NCBI GenBank assembly: GCA_964649515.1
Contig: CAZYPV010000051.1
Span: 1-23,590, forward strand
Length of the DNA stretch: 23,590 nucleotides
Source of the DNA: CALKGK01 sp964649515
Lineage (GTDB): Bacteria > Bacteroidota > Bacteroidia > Flavobacteriales_D > Sanyastnellaceae
Reading direction: 5' to 3'
Positions 15,028-22,692 of the stretch are shown here, piece after piece (within the stretch, counting starts at the first letter, position 1; the number at the start of each line of letters is the position of its first letter). Below the pieces are notes generated by a model, which searched no databases, had not been told where the DNA came from, and worked only from the letters and a program-made list of their open reading frames with translations. Both the position numbers and the translations under genes were made by a program.

Positions 15028-15327
15028 TTAATCGATATTCACCCCTGGTGCCAAGAGCGACTTCCATTCTGGGTGTCGTTTCAAATAGGCAGCCACGAAC
15101 GGACAAAGCGGCATGAGTTTGAGATCGGTCTTGCGAATCTCTTCCAAAACCCCTCTCACCATTTGAGAACCGATGCCCTTTCCTTCAAGACTTGTAGGAA
15201 CCTCTGTGTGGGTGAGGTAAATTTTCCCTTGAGCGAGCAAGTACTCAATAAAAGCAGTTTTTCCCTCTACTTGCAATTCGTAGCGTTTTCGTTCTTTGTT
15301 GTTGATCAACACCGGCCCTTTGTCCAT
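15028..15327 (-). CDS. Small GNAT-fold acetyltransferase (YjdJ-like)
   Basis: 99 aa, matching the short Acetyltransf_CG (YjdJ-type) branch of GNAT. Landmarks are the first strands YELQVEGKTAFIEYLL and KIYLTHTEVPTSLEGKGIGSQMVRGVLEEIR (acetyl-CoA loop G-K-G-I-G-S) and the conserved end LMPLCPFVAAYLKRHPEW. The family is common beside (4Fe-4S)-binding YjdI proteins, as here. Acetyl acceptor unknown. It is the first gene of the pair on the minus strand. Confidence 0.88.
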   Translation of the reverse strand: MDKGPVLINNKERKRYELQVEGKTAFIEYLLAQGKIYLTHTEVPTSLEGKGIGSQMVRGVLEEIRKTDLKLMPLCPFVAAYLKRHPEWKSLLAPGVNID

Positions 15328-15564
15328 TTGAAGTGTTCTTGTTTTAAGTGTATTTCGTTTTTAGTTCTTTTCCGAGCAATAAGGTAGTTAAAATTAGGGA
15401 GGACCACCTTTTCCCAAAGCAAAGATTAAATTATCCTTGACTTTAAGCGGATTTGTTGGTTTTGATGCCCATTGGAATGACGAAACAAGCTGAATTTGGC
15501 TACAAGAAATAGCGAGCACCTCCTTGTTTATTCTCTTTTTTCATTAGCTTCACCACTCACGACG

Positions 15565-16179
15565 ATGATAAATCGAAGGCGCATGAAGTATTACAACAAG
15601 CTCAAATGGATCCTCGGAATAGTGATGGTTTTTGTCCTCATCGCTACCACCAATCTCATCGATAGAAATAACTTTTTTCGGGTAAAAGACGCAGTCGAAA
15701 CGCTCTATCAAGACCGGCTCATTGCCAATGATTTGCTTTTTGATTTATCTCAATCTATTCAAGAAAAAGAATTGGCAGTTAAGACCAGCGATACCCTCTT
15801 TTTCGCGAATCGAAATGCACAAGTCAACCGAGAAATTCAAAGTTTTGTGGATCAATATGCCGAAACCCAACTTACCGAAGATGAGGCGCGTACCTTTGAG
15901 CAGTTGAAAGCTGAATTGTTGGTGCTCGACAAGGAAGAAAAGCAGTTAGGAAGGTTGGTTGACGGTGAAGTTGAGCTCCTTTCAAGCAGCATTTCGAAGA
16001 TCAAAACGCATCTCTTGCGCTTGTCTAAAATTCAGCTTTTGGAAGGACGCCGGCAGGTTTCCATCAGCAATAAAGCCATCGAAACCGTTGAACTCTATAC
16101 CCATATTGAGATTTACCTCTTGGCTTTTCTCGCCATCGTTGTTCAAATCCTCATCCTTTACACTCCTAAAAAAGACTGA
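15565..16179 (+). CDS. Orphan four-helix-bundle (MCP-type) sensor protein
   Basis: The ATG at 15565 gives 204 aa (MINRRRMKYYNKLKWILGIV); 15583 is an equally good start and a TTG at 15496 would add an unlikely 23-residue leader. It has a short basic N-terminus, a membrane helix (about residues 14-30), a long helical periplasmic part (about 35-175, rich in E, Q, L and K, with heptad-like spacing) and a second membrane helix (LLAFLAIVVQILILY) ending in a few charged residues. That layout is the ligand-binding part of a chemoreceptor (4HB_MCP) without HAMP or signalling domain. It could cooperate with another receptor or act as a stress sensor; no partner lies beside it. Function uncertain. Confidence 0.65.
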   Translation: MINRRRMKYYNKLKWILGIVMVFVLIATTNLIDRNNFFRVKDAVETLYQDRLIANDLLFDLSQSIQEKELAVKTSDTLFFANRNAQVNREIQSFVDQYAETQLTEDEARTFEQLKAELLVLDKEEKQLGRLVDGEVELLSSSISKIKTHLLRLSKIQLLEGRRQVSISNKAIETVELYTHIEIYLLAFLAIVVQILILYTPKKD

Positions 16180-16222
16180 CAAACAACGAATTTGCTTTAT
16201 ATTTTGGCTTTTTGGAATACGA

Positions 16223-17017
16223 TCAATCTCCAAACACACGTTTTTCTACACTGCCGTCATCATAAATGTACAACAGGAGTTGATACTTTTCTGGCCTAAC
16301 TTCCCTTCCCAAAAGATCCACAATTTTTATTAAGCGTTTTGGAATGACTTCGGGTTCCGTTGGTCCGTAAAAATCAGTACTTGCATACCCTCCGATATAG
16401 ATGTGTTGTCCTTCTGCGGTAGTCAAAATCTTGATCTTCACCCAAGCATACGCACTTTGTTGTTCTTTCCACAAGCGAACACCGAGATAAGCCACACCGT
16501 CATTGGGAAATTGGGCTCCACCACAACCGTATCCGCACCCGTTCGGCACATTTGCTTCCCAGCGGGAATACGACAAGTACGTTGGAAATTCCGTCCAAAT
16601 TCGACCCGAATTGATCACATCCCCTTCCTCAAAACCCTTCGACAAACGGTTAAACGAAACGTATTGAGGGGGCTGACAAATGGCAATGCAACTGTCCCAA
16701 CGCCCAAAAGCCACCTCTGCCCCATTCAAGGGAATCACTTCGAAGTGCCGCTTGTAATACCACACTCCACCAGGGTTATTGGCGAGATCAATAATCACAT
16801 CATCCAAGCCATCATCATTCAAATCAAGATAAGCCGAATCACTTGAAAAATTCAAAGGATTGGGCGCCGAAAGTTCCATCTCCTCCGGAAATTCAACAAA
16901 AAAGCCTTCGATGGGATGTTCTCCAGCAGTTATGATTTGAGCAGAGGTTTCTTGCAAAATGAAAACCAGCCCCAAACTCAGGGCGATTACGACGAGGAGT
17001 GATTTCGATGATGGCAT
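16223..17017 (-). CDS. Secreted protein with dockerin-like calcium loop and Bacteroidota C-terminal domain
   Basis: 264 aa. Signal peptide MPSSKSLLVVIALSLGLVFILQETSAQ. Residues about 58-78 hold one D-x-N-x-D-G-x-x-D-D calcium loop (DLNDDGLDDVII), as in FG-GAP/EF-hand-like repeats. A Cys-rich patch follows mid-protein (CIAICQPP; NGCGYGCGG). The last 40 residues (KRLIKIVDLLGREVRPEKYQLLLYIYDDGSVEKRVF) are a degenerate T9SS-type tail commonly met in Bacteroidota exported proteins. I know no function; it is probably cell-surface. It is transcribed alone, with 118 bp before the next upstream gene. Confidence 0.65.
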   Translation of the reverse strand: MPSSKSLLVVIALSLGLVFILQETSAQIITAGEHPIEGFFVEFPEEMELSAPNPLNFSSDSAYLDLNDDGLDDVIIDLANNPGGVWYYKRHFEVIPLNGAEVAFGRWDSCIAICQPPQYVSFNRLSKGFEEGDVINSGRIWTEFPTYLSYSRWEANVPNGCGYGCGGAQFPNDGVAYLGVRLWKEQQSAYAWVKIKILTTAEGQHIYIGGYASTDFYGPTEPEVIPKRLIKIVDLLGREVRPEKYQLLLYIYDDGSVEKRVFGD

Positions 17018-17135
17018 GCTTGTGCATTTGATTTCAACAAGTTATGTTTTTTTCATGAGAAAATCATTGTTGTGATCGATGAATTAGAATGATCCGTAGA
17101 TCACAAATTCAATACAGAGCACCATTCGAAGCGGA

Positions 17136-17348
17136 TCAATCCAATTCTTCACACCAAATGCCATTTTCACGCAGGCGTTCAGACACCAAACTTGGTATGT
17201 CCGCTCCCTCATGCACGACGCGCAAAACCCGATCACAATCTTCTAAATCATAGGTCCAGCAGGTTTGAGATAAAATGGAATTCAGGATGGCATCTACCAA
17301 CGGTTTGTCTTTTGGCCTGATCGACGTTTTGAAAACATGAACGTTCAT
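17136..17348 (-). CDS. Small ferredoxin-fold-like protein (70 aa)
   Basis: I start at ATG 17348 (MNVHVFKTSIRPKDKPLVDA, 70 aa), giving a clean short protein; the frame extends upstream into the DUF3817 gene, which I take as accidental. The pattern beta (NVHVFKTSI), helix (PLVDAILNSIL), beta (WTYDLEDCDRVLRVV), helix (IPSLVSERLREN), beta (IWCEEL) matches heavy-metal-associated-domain-like proteins, but no C-x-x-C is present; only three scattered Cys. I do not know a function. It starts 8 nt after the DUF3817 gene and ends the operon. Confidence 0.6.
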   Translation of the reverse strand: MNVHVFKTSIRPKDKPLVDAILNSILSQTCWTYDLEDCDRVLRVVHEGADIPSLVSERLRENGIWCEELD

Positions 17349-17355
17349 ATGATCC

Positions 17356-17676
17356 CTATTTGATGGTTTTTTGATGCAAGGGCTTGAGGATTTTTCGGTC
17401 GATATAAAATGTTCCAAAAGGAATGAAGCACGCCAGCAGTACTTTCCAGGTGGTGCTTTTGAAACTCCAACGGTATTCCAAGCCTACGCTGATGGTGTTC
17501 AGCACAAATAGAAGGAACAAGATTCCATGAATCGGACCCAGAGCGGAACTCAGTTCCACCCGACCAAAAAGATGCTTCATCGGTGCGGCAATAAGAACCA
17601 AAACAAGTAGTGAAACTCCCTCAAGAATCGCCAAAATGCGCAGTCTTCCGATACTTGATTTAAAATAGCTGTTCAT
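17356..17676 (-). CDS. DUF3817 membrane protein
   Basis: 106 aa from the ATG at 17676 (MNSYFKSSIGRLRILAILEGVSLLVL). The opening R-x-L-x-x-L-E-G-x-S and the later VELSSALGPIHGILFLLFV are the DUF3817 (YdzA-like) hallmarks, with three membrane helices (about 12-28, 45-62, 78-90). Function is unknown in the family. It starts 2 nt after the upstream gene, so it is certainly in one operon with it. An upstream in-frame ATG at 17727 would add 17 residues inside that gene and is less likely. Confidence 0.85.
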   Translation of the reverse strand: MNSYFKSSIGRLRILAILEGVSLLVLVLIAAPMKHLFGRVELSSALGPIHGILFLLFVLNTISVGLEYRWSFKSTTWKVLLACFIPFGTFYIDRKILKPLHQKTIK

Positions 17677-17678
17677 GG

Positions 17679-18143
17679 TTAAAAAGTTCTGAAGTAAGGC
17701 CTTAGTGCGAATGGAGAAAAAGGCCACGGTATGGCAATGATAATGACGATCAAGGCCAATAAATAAGTGATGAATACGGTTTTGAATTTTAAATGGTCAG
17801 ACTCCAAACGTTTGGCTTTTGCTGAACCTATGGTGATGAGCACAACGGCGGTGAACATCAACAAGGGATGAACGATGGCAAAAAAAGTGAGCTCAAAAGG
17901 AAGGTCCACTTCCTGTCCTCCCGAAAAATAATATTGAACAAGCGGACTTTTAATGTACACGAGCATCCCTATCGCCCACTGAACATGCGCCAATGTGGCC
18001 GTCCAATGCCGAAAACCATTATCCAAGGCCGAAAACACCGAATGCCGTGTTAGACCCAAAAGCGAACGCAAAACCACAAGAATGAGTGCAAGAAACAAGG
18101 CCCACCTCAACCAAGAATGCAATACAAGAATGAAAGAATACAT
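17679..18143 (-). CDS. Membrane protein of the Bacteroidota 'cytochrome B-like' family
   Basis: 154 aa from ATG 18143 (MYSFILVLHSWLRWALFL); ATGs at 18164/18161 add seven residues. It has four membrane helices. Conserved-looking positions are H9 with S-W-L-R-W, the RHWTATLAHVQWAIGML helix and the FAIVHPLLMFTAVVLITIGSAKAKR helix, ending IPWPFSPFALRPYFRTF. The His residues inside helices suggest haem or quinone contact, and homologues are often labelled cytochrome B on that basis; no biochemical proof is known to me. First gene of the three-gene operon with the DUF3817 and 70-aa proteins. Confidence 0.7.
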   Translation of the reverse strand: MYSFILVLHSWLRWALFLALILVVLRSLLGLTRHSVFSALDNGFRHWTATLAHVQWAIGMLVYIKSPLVQYYFSGGQEVDLPFELTFFAIVHPLLMFTAVVLITIGSAKAKRLESDHLKFKTVFITYLLALIVIIIAIPWPFSPFALRPYFRTF

Positions 18144-18210
18144 GACGAATAATTGATCCATCAAAGGTCTTTATTCCTCCTTCAGTGCTTTAGAACCATT
18201 CATTCCAATT

Positions 18211-19125
18211 TTAGGACTTTTCAATCATTTTTCGAAACGTGCTTGGAGATGTTCCTTCATACTTTTTGAAGAATCTTGTGAAGTAGGACGCATCCAAATA
18301 CCCCATCTGGAAGGAAATTTCGCTGATGGACAAGTTGGATTGATACAACAAGTATTTGATTTCAATCAGCTTTGCTTCGTCGATCATTTTTGATGCCGAC
18401 TTTGCAGTGATTGATTTAACAGCTTTGTTCAGGTGGTTCGGGCTAATGTTCATTAAATCGGCGAAGTCAGACACCTTGAGGTTATCCTTCACTCGCTCAT
18501 TGACCAAACTTCTGAACCGGACACAAATGGAATATGATGCACCGTGCTTTGCAGGTATTCTTTGACCGTACACCGTGTTCAACTCTGTGAGCAAGGCGTG
18601 AAGATAGGCGTGAATGAGGTCTGAATTTGGACCGTCTTCGTTCTTAAATTCCTCGCACAGCCGCTGAAAGAGATGGGTCACATTGGGTTTTGACTGATCA
18701 TTCAGCGCGATAATGGGTTCGTTTCCCACATTCAGGAAATCGAAAGCTGAAGTTAATGAGCGCTGACCAAATTTCCCGATGAGGGTATTGGGGTGAAAAT
18801 GACACGTAAATCCCTTAACCCTTTTGGAAAGATCGTCTGTTGAAAATACCGCTCCTGCCTGCAAAACCACGATTTGATCTGGACGAACCACGTATTCTTG
18901 AAAACCAATTTTTGTTTTGTACGAACCTTCGGTAACAAAGATGAGCGTGTGGCTTTCTTCTCTACATGGCCGAATGGGTTTGTGCACCCGCTCAATCAAC
19001 TCTTCGATGCGCAGACAAAAAAAATCCTCCATGCTTTTTTCAAAAAGACGATTCAATTCAGGGCTAGCATTGAAGTATTCCTTTCGAAACTCTACTGAGT
19101 TGTATGTTTTGATATCTGCGGACAT
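18211..19125 (-). CDS. AraC-family transcriptional regulator
   Basis: 304 aa from ATG 19125 (MSADIKTYNSVEFRKEYF); the frame is open to 19236 but that part has no family character. The N-terminal 190 residues form a cupin-like sensor domain (SHTLIFVTEGSYKTKIGFQEYVVRPDQIVVLQAGAVFSTDD). The C-terminal 100 residues hold two helix-turn-helix motifs with the AraC signature (LKVSDFADLMNISPNHLNKAVKS and ISEISFQMGYLDASYFTRFFKKYEGTSPSTFRK). It probably responds to a small molecule and controls nearby or distant genes; the operon at 17136-18143 lies directly downstream on the same strand. Confidence 0.92.
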   Translation of the reverse strand: MSADIKTYNSVEFRKEYFNASPELNRLFEKSMEDFFCLRIEELIERVHKPIRPCREESHTLIFVTEGSYKTKIGFQEYVVRPDQIVVLQAGAVFSTDDLSKRVKGFTCHFHPNTLIGKFGQRSLTSAFDFLNVGNEPIIALNDQSKPNVTHLFQRLCEEFKNEDGPNSDLIHAYLHALLTELNTVYGQRIPAKHGASYSICVRFRSLVNERVKDNLKVSDFADLMNISPNHLNKAVKSITAKSASKMIDEAKLIEIKYLLYQSNLSISEISFQMGYLDASYFTRFFKKYEGTSPSTFRKMIEKS

Positions 19126-19255
19126 CCTTGTAGTTGGCTTGGACAAATCTTGAGCAAGATAATTAAAGCGGGGGATGAAATGAACTTCGGTCCATTCTCC
19201 AAAGCGCCAACATTCTCCTGCTTCACAAATCCTCAATCCTCTACAAACCTATTCA

Positions 19256-19286
19256 ATAAAAAAAGGGAGCTGTTATCAGCTCCCTT
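19256..19286 (-). terminator. Rho-independent terminator of the 42-aa gene
   Basis: Perfect 10-bp stem AAGGGAGCTG/CAGCTCCCTT (19263-19286) with a 4-nt loop, followed on the minus strand by a run of about seven T. It starts 6 nt after the stop codon at 19292, so it clearly belongs to that small gene. Confidence 0.92.
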
Positions 19287-19291
19287 GCACT

Positions 19292-19420
19292 TTATTTCTT
19301 CCCTGATCTGGAGTTTCCTCCTTTTATCGCTCCTTGTTTCGGAGGGTTATTCGCTCTTCCAGCTCCAGAGGCTTTTCCTGTGGTGCTTGGTGCATTTTTC
19401 AATCCACTTGACTTTGGCAT
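19292..19420 (-). CDS. Small basic Gly/Lys-rich protein (42 aa)
   Basis: Found by reading the strand ahead of the strong terminator: ATG at 19420, stop TAA at 19292-19294, 42 aa beginning MPKSSGLKNAPSTTG and ending GGNSRSGKK. Composition is Gly, Ser, Lys, Asn and Pro rich, with about nine positive and no acidic residue, and no hydrophobic segment, so it should be disordered in solution and may bind RNA, DNA or the ribosome (inference). The frame is supported by the very close terminator and by synonymous-looking, unbiased codon use, not by a known family. I recall similar short basic proteins in flavobacteria but no function. Its 5' region (19421-19633) is AT-rich. Confidence 0.6.
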   Translation of the reverse strand: MPKSSGLKNAPSTTGKASGAGRANNPPKQGAIKGGNSRSGKK

Positions 19421-19633
19421 TGTTTAAAAATTTAAATCGCCTACTAGCTTGATATGGTCCCTGTTCGGCACGTTTCGACCAGAACTAATTTAGCTATTCC
19501 TCAACCCACTTATCAATTTTCACATTTTTTTCATATTCAACACAAAATACTAATAACCAATTATTTAAACCTGACCCAAGCACGATTTTGAGCGCATTTT
19601 TTATCGATCGATCTTGGCGAATTGTGCAAGGAC
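19421..19633. other. Intergenic/leader region upstream of the 42-aa gene
   Basis: 213 bp without a convincing ORF, AT-rich, with TTTAAA runs beside the start codon. On the minus strand a TGGTC/GACCA inverted repeat (19455-19459 and 19477-19481, spacer 17) occurs about 35-60 nt before the ATG. This could be a leader structure; no known riboswitch pattern was recognised. Confidence 0.3.
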
Positions 19634-20686
19634 TTATCGATGCTTAAAATCAAAAAAGAACTTAAAGCCGTACGCTTGTTCTAAACGCTTTTTTTGGAGA
19701 TCTACACTGAATTTCTGCATGAAAATGCTCGCCCTGTTTTCCTCCACTTGCTTGAGGTCTTCCGCTTTCTCAGAGTAAATGGTTTTGTGGGCTTGCACCG
19801 GATTTGGAGTGTAAACGTTGTAGCACAGGCGGAGTGTTGCTACCGGGCACCTTTCTCGTTCGTCCTCACTCGAATGATTCCAGACAATCGACGTTTCTTC
19901 AAGAATGGCGATGTCCATGGGGTGCAAATATCCCTTCTTCATGGCTTGGATGAACAGCTCCTTATGTTCGCGAAAGAAGCACCTTGAATGCAAAATGATG
20001 TTGTACGGACACTTTGTTCTCAAGCCCCTTTCTTCTTGATAAAACCCCGGCATCCCGTTGAGGAGCATGTACACATCTGGTCGGTCAAACTCCTCGTGAA
20101 AGTGCTTCAAAGACGCATCGCTGGTGATTCCAATCAAATGCTGATTGGGAAATTTTCCGAATTGGAGAAACTCATCCAGCAAGTAGTTGCGCGTTTCGTG
20201 TTCGAATGTATTGAACTCATCAACCAATTGAGGATCATTGTCCATGTAAGCTTTCAAACTGTCTGAACGGTAGCAACGCAGACAAATTTCATCCCGAATG
20301 GCTTCATCCACCACCTTTTCGGTAAAATTTTGCTCATGAAGTAAAGCGATGTGTTGAGCAAAATCTCCCTTGCTGGCCAACGCCATCATTGGGCTTGAAT
20401 GGATCGCACTTAAGGGCATCCCCATCCTAAAGCACAAGGAAATATACTGGTCGAATCGTGCAGTATCACCCAAAAACAAAGCAATTTGCGCAGCGATGTA
20501 AGGATCTTTTAAAAAGGGCGTGCACAAATTAAATGCAGCATCGTAATCAGCAAAACAAGTGCTATCCATGTGCTCCACAAAACGCTCCTCCGCCCTATTT
20601 ACAAGTTGATAGTATGGAACATAGTCTTGTGCAAGGCAGAAGCTGGATAGCATTAAAGTGCAAAGGAGAAATACTGTTGGTTTCAT
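19634..20686 (-). CDS. Hypothetical secreted protein (350 aa)
   Basis: Signal peptide MKPTVFLLCTLMLSSFCLAQ (1-20), mature part about 330 aa, soluble. It is rich in aromatic residues, His and Cys (about ten Cys), with helical segments such as YIAAQIALFLGDTARFDQYI and HEQNFTEKVVDEAIRDEICL, which suggest an alpha-helical, possibly TPR-like repeat domain. The last part is charged and helical (EKAEDLKQVEENRASIFMQKF). No domain recognised. It is 48 nt behind the TerC gene on the same strand and may share its transcript. An exported solenoid-like protein is the most that can be said. Confidence 0.65.
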   Translation of the reverse strand: MKPTVFLLCTLMLSSFCLAQDYVPYYQLVNRAEERFVEHMDSTCFADYDAAFNLCTPFLKDPYIAAQIALFLGDTARFDQYISLCFRMGMPLSAIHSSPMMALASKGDFAQHIALLHEQNFTEKVVDEAIRDEICLRCYRSDSLKAYMDNDPQLVDEFNTFEHETRNYLLDEFLQFGKFPNQHLIGITSDASLKHFHEEFDRPDVYMLLNGMPGFYQEERGLRTKCPYNIILHSRCFFREHKELFIQAMKKGYLHPMDIAILEETSIVWNHSSEDERERCPVATLRLCYNVYTPNPVQAHKTIYSEKAEDLKQVEENRASIFMQKFSVDLQKKRLEQAYGFKFFFDFKHR

Positions 20687-20734
20687 GGAATGAATATTAC
20701 GAAAGAAACATCAGCTCTCCACCCCGAATTACCA

Positions 20735-21673
20735 TTACAGCTTTGCCTTCATTTTTCGGACGGAAAGCCATACTCCAAGTACCAACGCAATCACAATAAA
20801 GCACAAGGAATACCACTCAGGTAATTCAAGCCAAGGAGAGCTCATAAGCTTCAGAGCTACAAAAATCAAGATAGCAAAAACACTGTACTTGAGGTAAGTG
20901 AATTTCGACAAGATGTTCGCCAAGAAAAAGTACAGCGATCTCAAGCCCATGAGCGCAAAGATGTTTGAACTGAACACCAAAAATGGGTCGCTTGTTACCG
21001 AAAAAACAGCCGGAATGCTGTCAATGGCAAACAAAACATCGGTAAATTCAATGCTCACCAGTGCTGCAAACAGGGCAGTAAATACCCGTTTCCCCTCAAT
21101 AACTGTTCTAAAATTTCCTCCATCAAGGGTGTTGCTGATCTTAAAAAAGCGCAAGATGAAACTCTGTTTGGGTGCAAGCTGCTCCTCTTCTTTTTTGAGC
21201 ATTTTCACGGCAGTGTAGAGCAAGAAAAGACCAAAAACAATGGAAATGAATTCCAATTGATGAATCAAAACCAAACCCACTCCAATAAAAATACCTCTGA
21301 AGATTAGAGCGCCAACAATGCCCAAAAACAAAAGTTTATGTTGGTGAATTTGTGGGATCTTGTATGTGGAGAAAATGAGCGCAATAACAAAGAGATTGTC
21401 TACACTTAATGACAGCTCAATGAAATAAGCACTGAAGTATTTGATGACACTATTAGTAGGACCCAAATTATTGATATTTTGAACCCAATTCAAATCGTAC
21501 AGGAAGTAAACAAAGACCCCAAAAATCAATGCGTTGAGAAAGAAAAACAAAGACTCCAACAATGCTCTTTTGGTGCTAGGAACAAAGTGCTTTCTATGGA
21601 GCACGAACAAATCAACCAGCAATAAAATGGCAATGTGGGTTAGCAATAAAAGCCATGGGAATAGGCTATCCAT
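20735..21673 (-). CDS. TerC/Alx-family membrane protein
   Basis: 312 aa with about nine membrane helices. The family motifs are complete: ELSLSVDNLFVIALIFSTYKIP (first acidic repeat, S-V-D-N) and SIEFTDVLFAIDSIPAVFSVTSDPFLVFSSN (second repeat, D-S-I-P-A), then IFALMGLRSLYFFLANIL. TerC/Alx proteins export or balance Mn2+ (E. coli Alx, B. subtilis YceF/YkoY) and are sometimes tied to tellurite resistance or metallation of exported enzymes. No Mn riboswitch pattern is evident in the 162 bp upstream. Start at 21673 gives the normal N-terminus MDSLFPWLLLLTHIAILLLVDL. Confidence 0.93.
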   Translation of the reverse strand: MDSLFPWLLLLTHIAILLLVDLFVLHRKHFVPSTKRALLESLFFFLNALIFGVFVYFLYDLNWVQNINNLGPTNSVIKYFSAYFIELSLSVDNLFVIALIFSTYKIPQIHQHKLLFLGIVGALIFRGIFIGVGLVLIHQLEFISIVFGLFLLYTAVKMLKKEEEQLAPKQSFILRFFKISNTLDGGNFRTVIEGKRVFTALFAALVSIEFTDVLFAIDSIPAVFSVTSDPFLVFSSNIFALMGLRSLYFFLANILSKFTYLKYSVFAILIFVALKLMSSPWLELPEWYSLCFIVIALVLGVWLSVRKMKAKL

Positions 21674-21835
21674 TTATCAGTTTAAAGTGAAAAGAAAGGT
21701 AGATAGATTATTGATACACCCATTACATGAATGCTGTTTTATCATTTTTTTTAACCCTGAAATGTGAGGTATGCGCCATTGAAATCCGACCTCTATAAAA
21801 GTTCTAAGTATTGCGTATTACAATGTCACCAGCAC

Positions 21836-22621
21836 TCAAATACAGCCATCCGCACTAAAAAAATCACCGATCTCCTGCTCTTTTAGTAAAGTCTCGGTGT
21901 AGGCTTCAATTTCTTCCTTAGAAAGTGGTGGTGATTGAACTTGCATGCTCCGAAAACTGCCGTCTTTTTGCGGGGCGATGAGGATGGTTTTACCAAAGTT
22001 CAAATTAAAAAGACGCATGTTCACAATGGCATACGCGTCTCGATTAGCGGTGATAAAAGCGGAGTAGTCAATGCTGCTCGTCTTGGTTTTGTAGTAACCC
22101 TGACCAATATAATGAGGATGGTTTCTCGAAACTACCTCGCTGAGTACGTGACTGTAATTTACGGTGTCCACAAAATCCGTGAGCACAATGATCTGAAAAA
22201 ACACCTCGTCTTTTTTATCACCAACAAAGGCCTGGTTGACTTCACTTGCACCCACATAGAAAGCATTATAGAGGACGGTTTTATCGCCCAATTTTAGTTC
22301 GTTATCCTCTCCCCCAGACAAGCCAAAGTTGCCAACGCCTTTGAAACTCCTCTCACCTACTAGGTCGTAATGCGGATTGGGAAAAACTCCACTTTGAAAA
22401 GGAAGCAAGGTCTTTTCCATCTGATATTGAAGATCGGTGGCCAGCATCTCCTTGTCCCAGGTGGTGGAATCTTGGCGGCGACTAATGTGTGCTGCTTCGT
22501 TTTGGTCTGACCAATAAACCTGAGGTGCTTCGAGAAGAGGAGCTGCTTCAGCCTTGTGCTTTTTTACCTCTGTACACCCAAAAATCACAAAAGCGGGTAA
22601 AACGAAAAATATGGACTTCAT
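21836..22621 (-). CDS. Hypothetical lipoprotein (261 aa)
   Basis: Lipobox FVIFGC with the lipid Cys at residue 16 after a short hydrophobic signal. The remainder is soluble and charged, with a beta-rich middle (FFQIIVLTDFVDTVNYSHVLSEVVSRNHPHYIGQGYY, FITANRDAYAIVNMRLFNLNFGKTILIAPQKDGSFRSMQ) and a helical end (EEIEAYTETLLKEQEI). I do not recognise a family. Possibly co-transcribed with the gene ending at 22693, 71 nt upstream. Confidence 0.65.
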   Translation of the reverse strand: MKSIFFVLPAFVIFGCTEVKKHKAEAAPLLEAPQVYWSDQNEAAHISRRQDSTTWDKEMLATDLQYQMEKTLLPFQSGVFPNPHYDLVGERSFKGVGNFGLSGGEDNELKLGDKTVLYNAFYVGASEVNQAFVGDKKDEVFFQIIVLTDFVDTVNYSHVLSEVVSRNHPHYIGQGYYKTKTSSIDYSAFITANRDAYAIVNMRLFNLNFGKTILIAPQKDGSFRSMQVQSPPLSKEEIEAYTETLLKEQEIGDFFSADGCI

Positions 22622-22692
22622 CTTTTTTTAGTATTCAATTACTCCAAAGTTGATACTGGCATCCAGCGTTTAGCGTGTTCGAAAATGGTTTT

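Noticed and set aside
15496..15564. TTG start and 23-residue leader for the sensor protein
   Set aside because: The added residues are not signal-like, and ATG starts at 15565 and 15583 give the normal short cytoplasmic N-terminus.
19455..19481. tRNA or tmRNA 3' end on the minus strand, suggested by GGTCGAAA and a later ACCA
   Set aside because: The T-loop pattern is wrong and no acceptor, D-arm or anticodon partner is found upstream.
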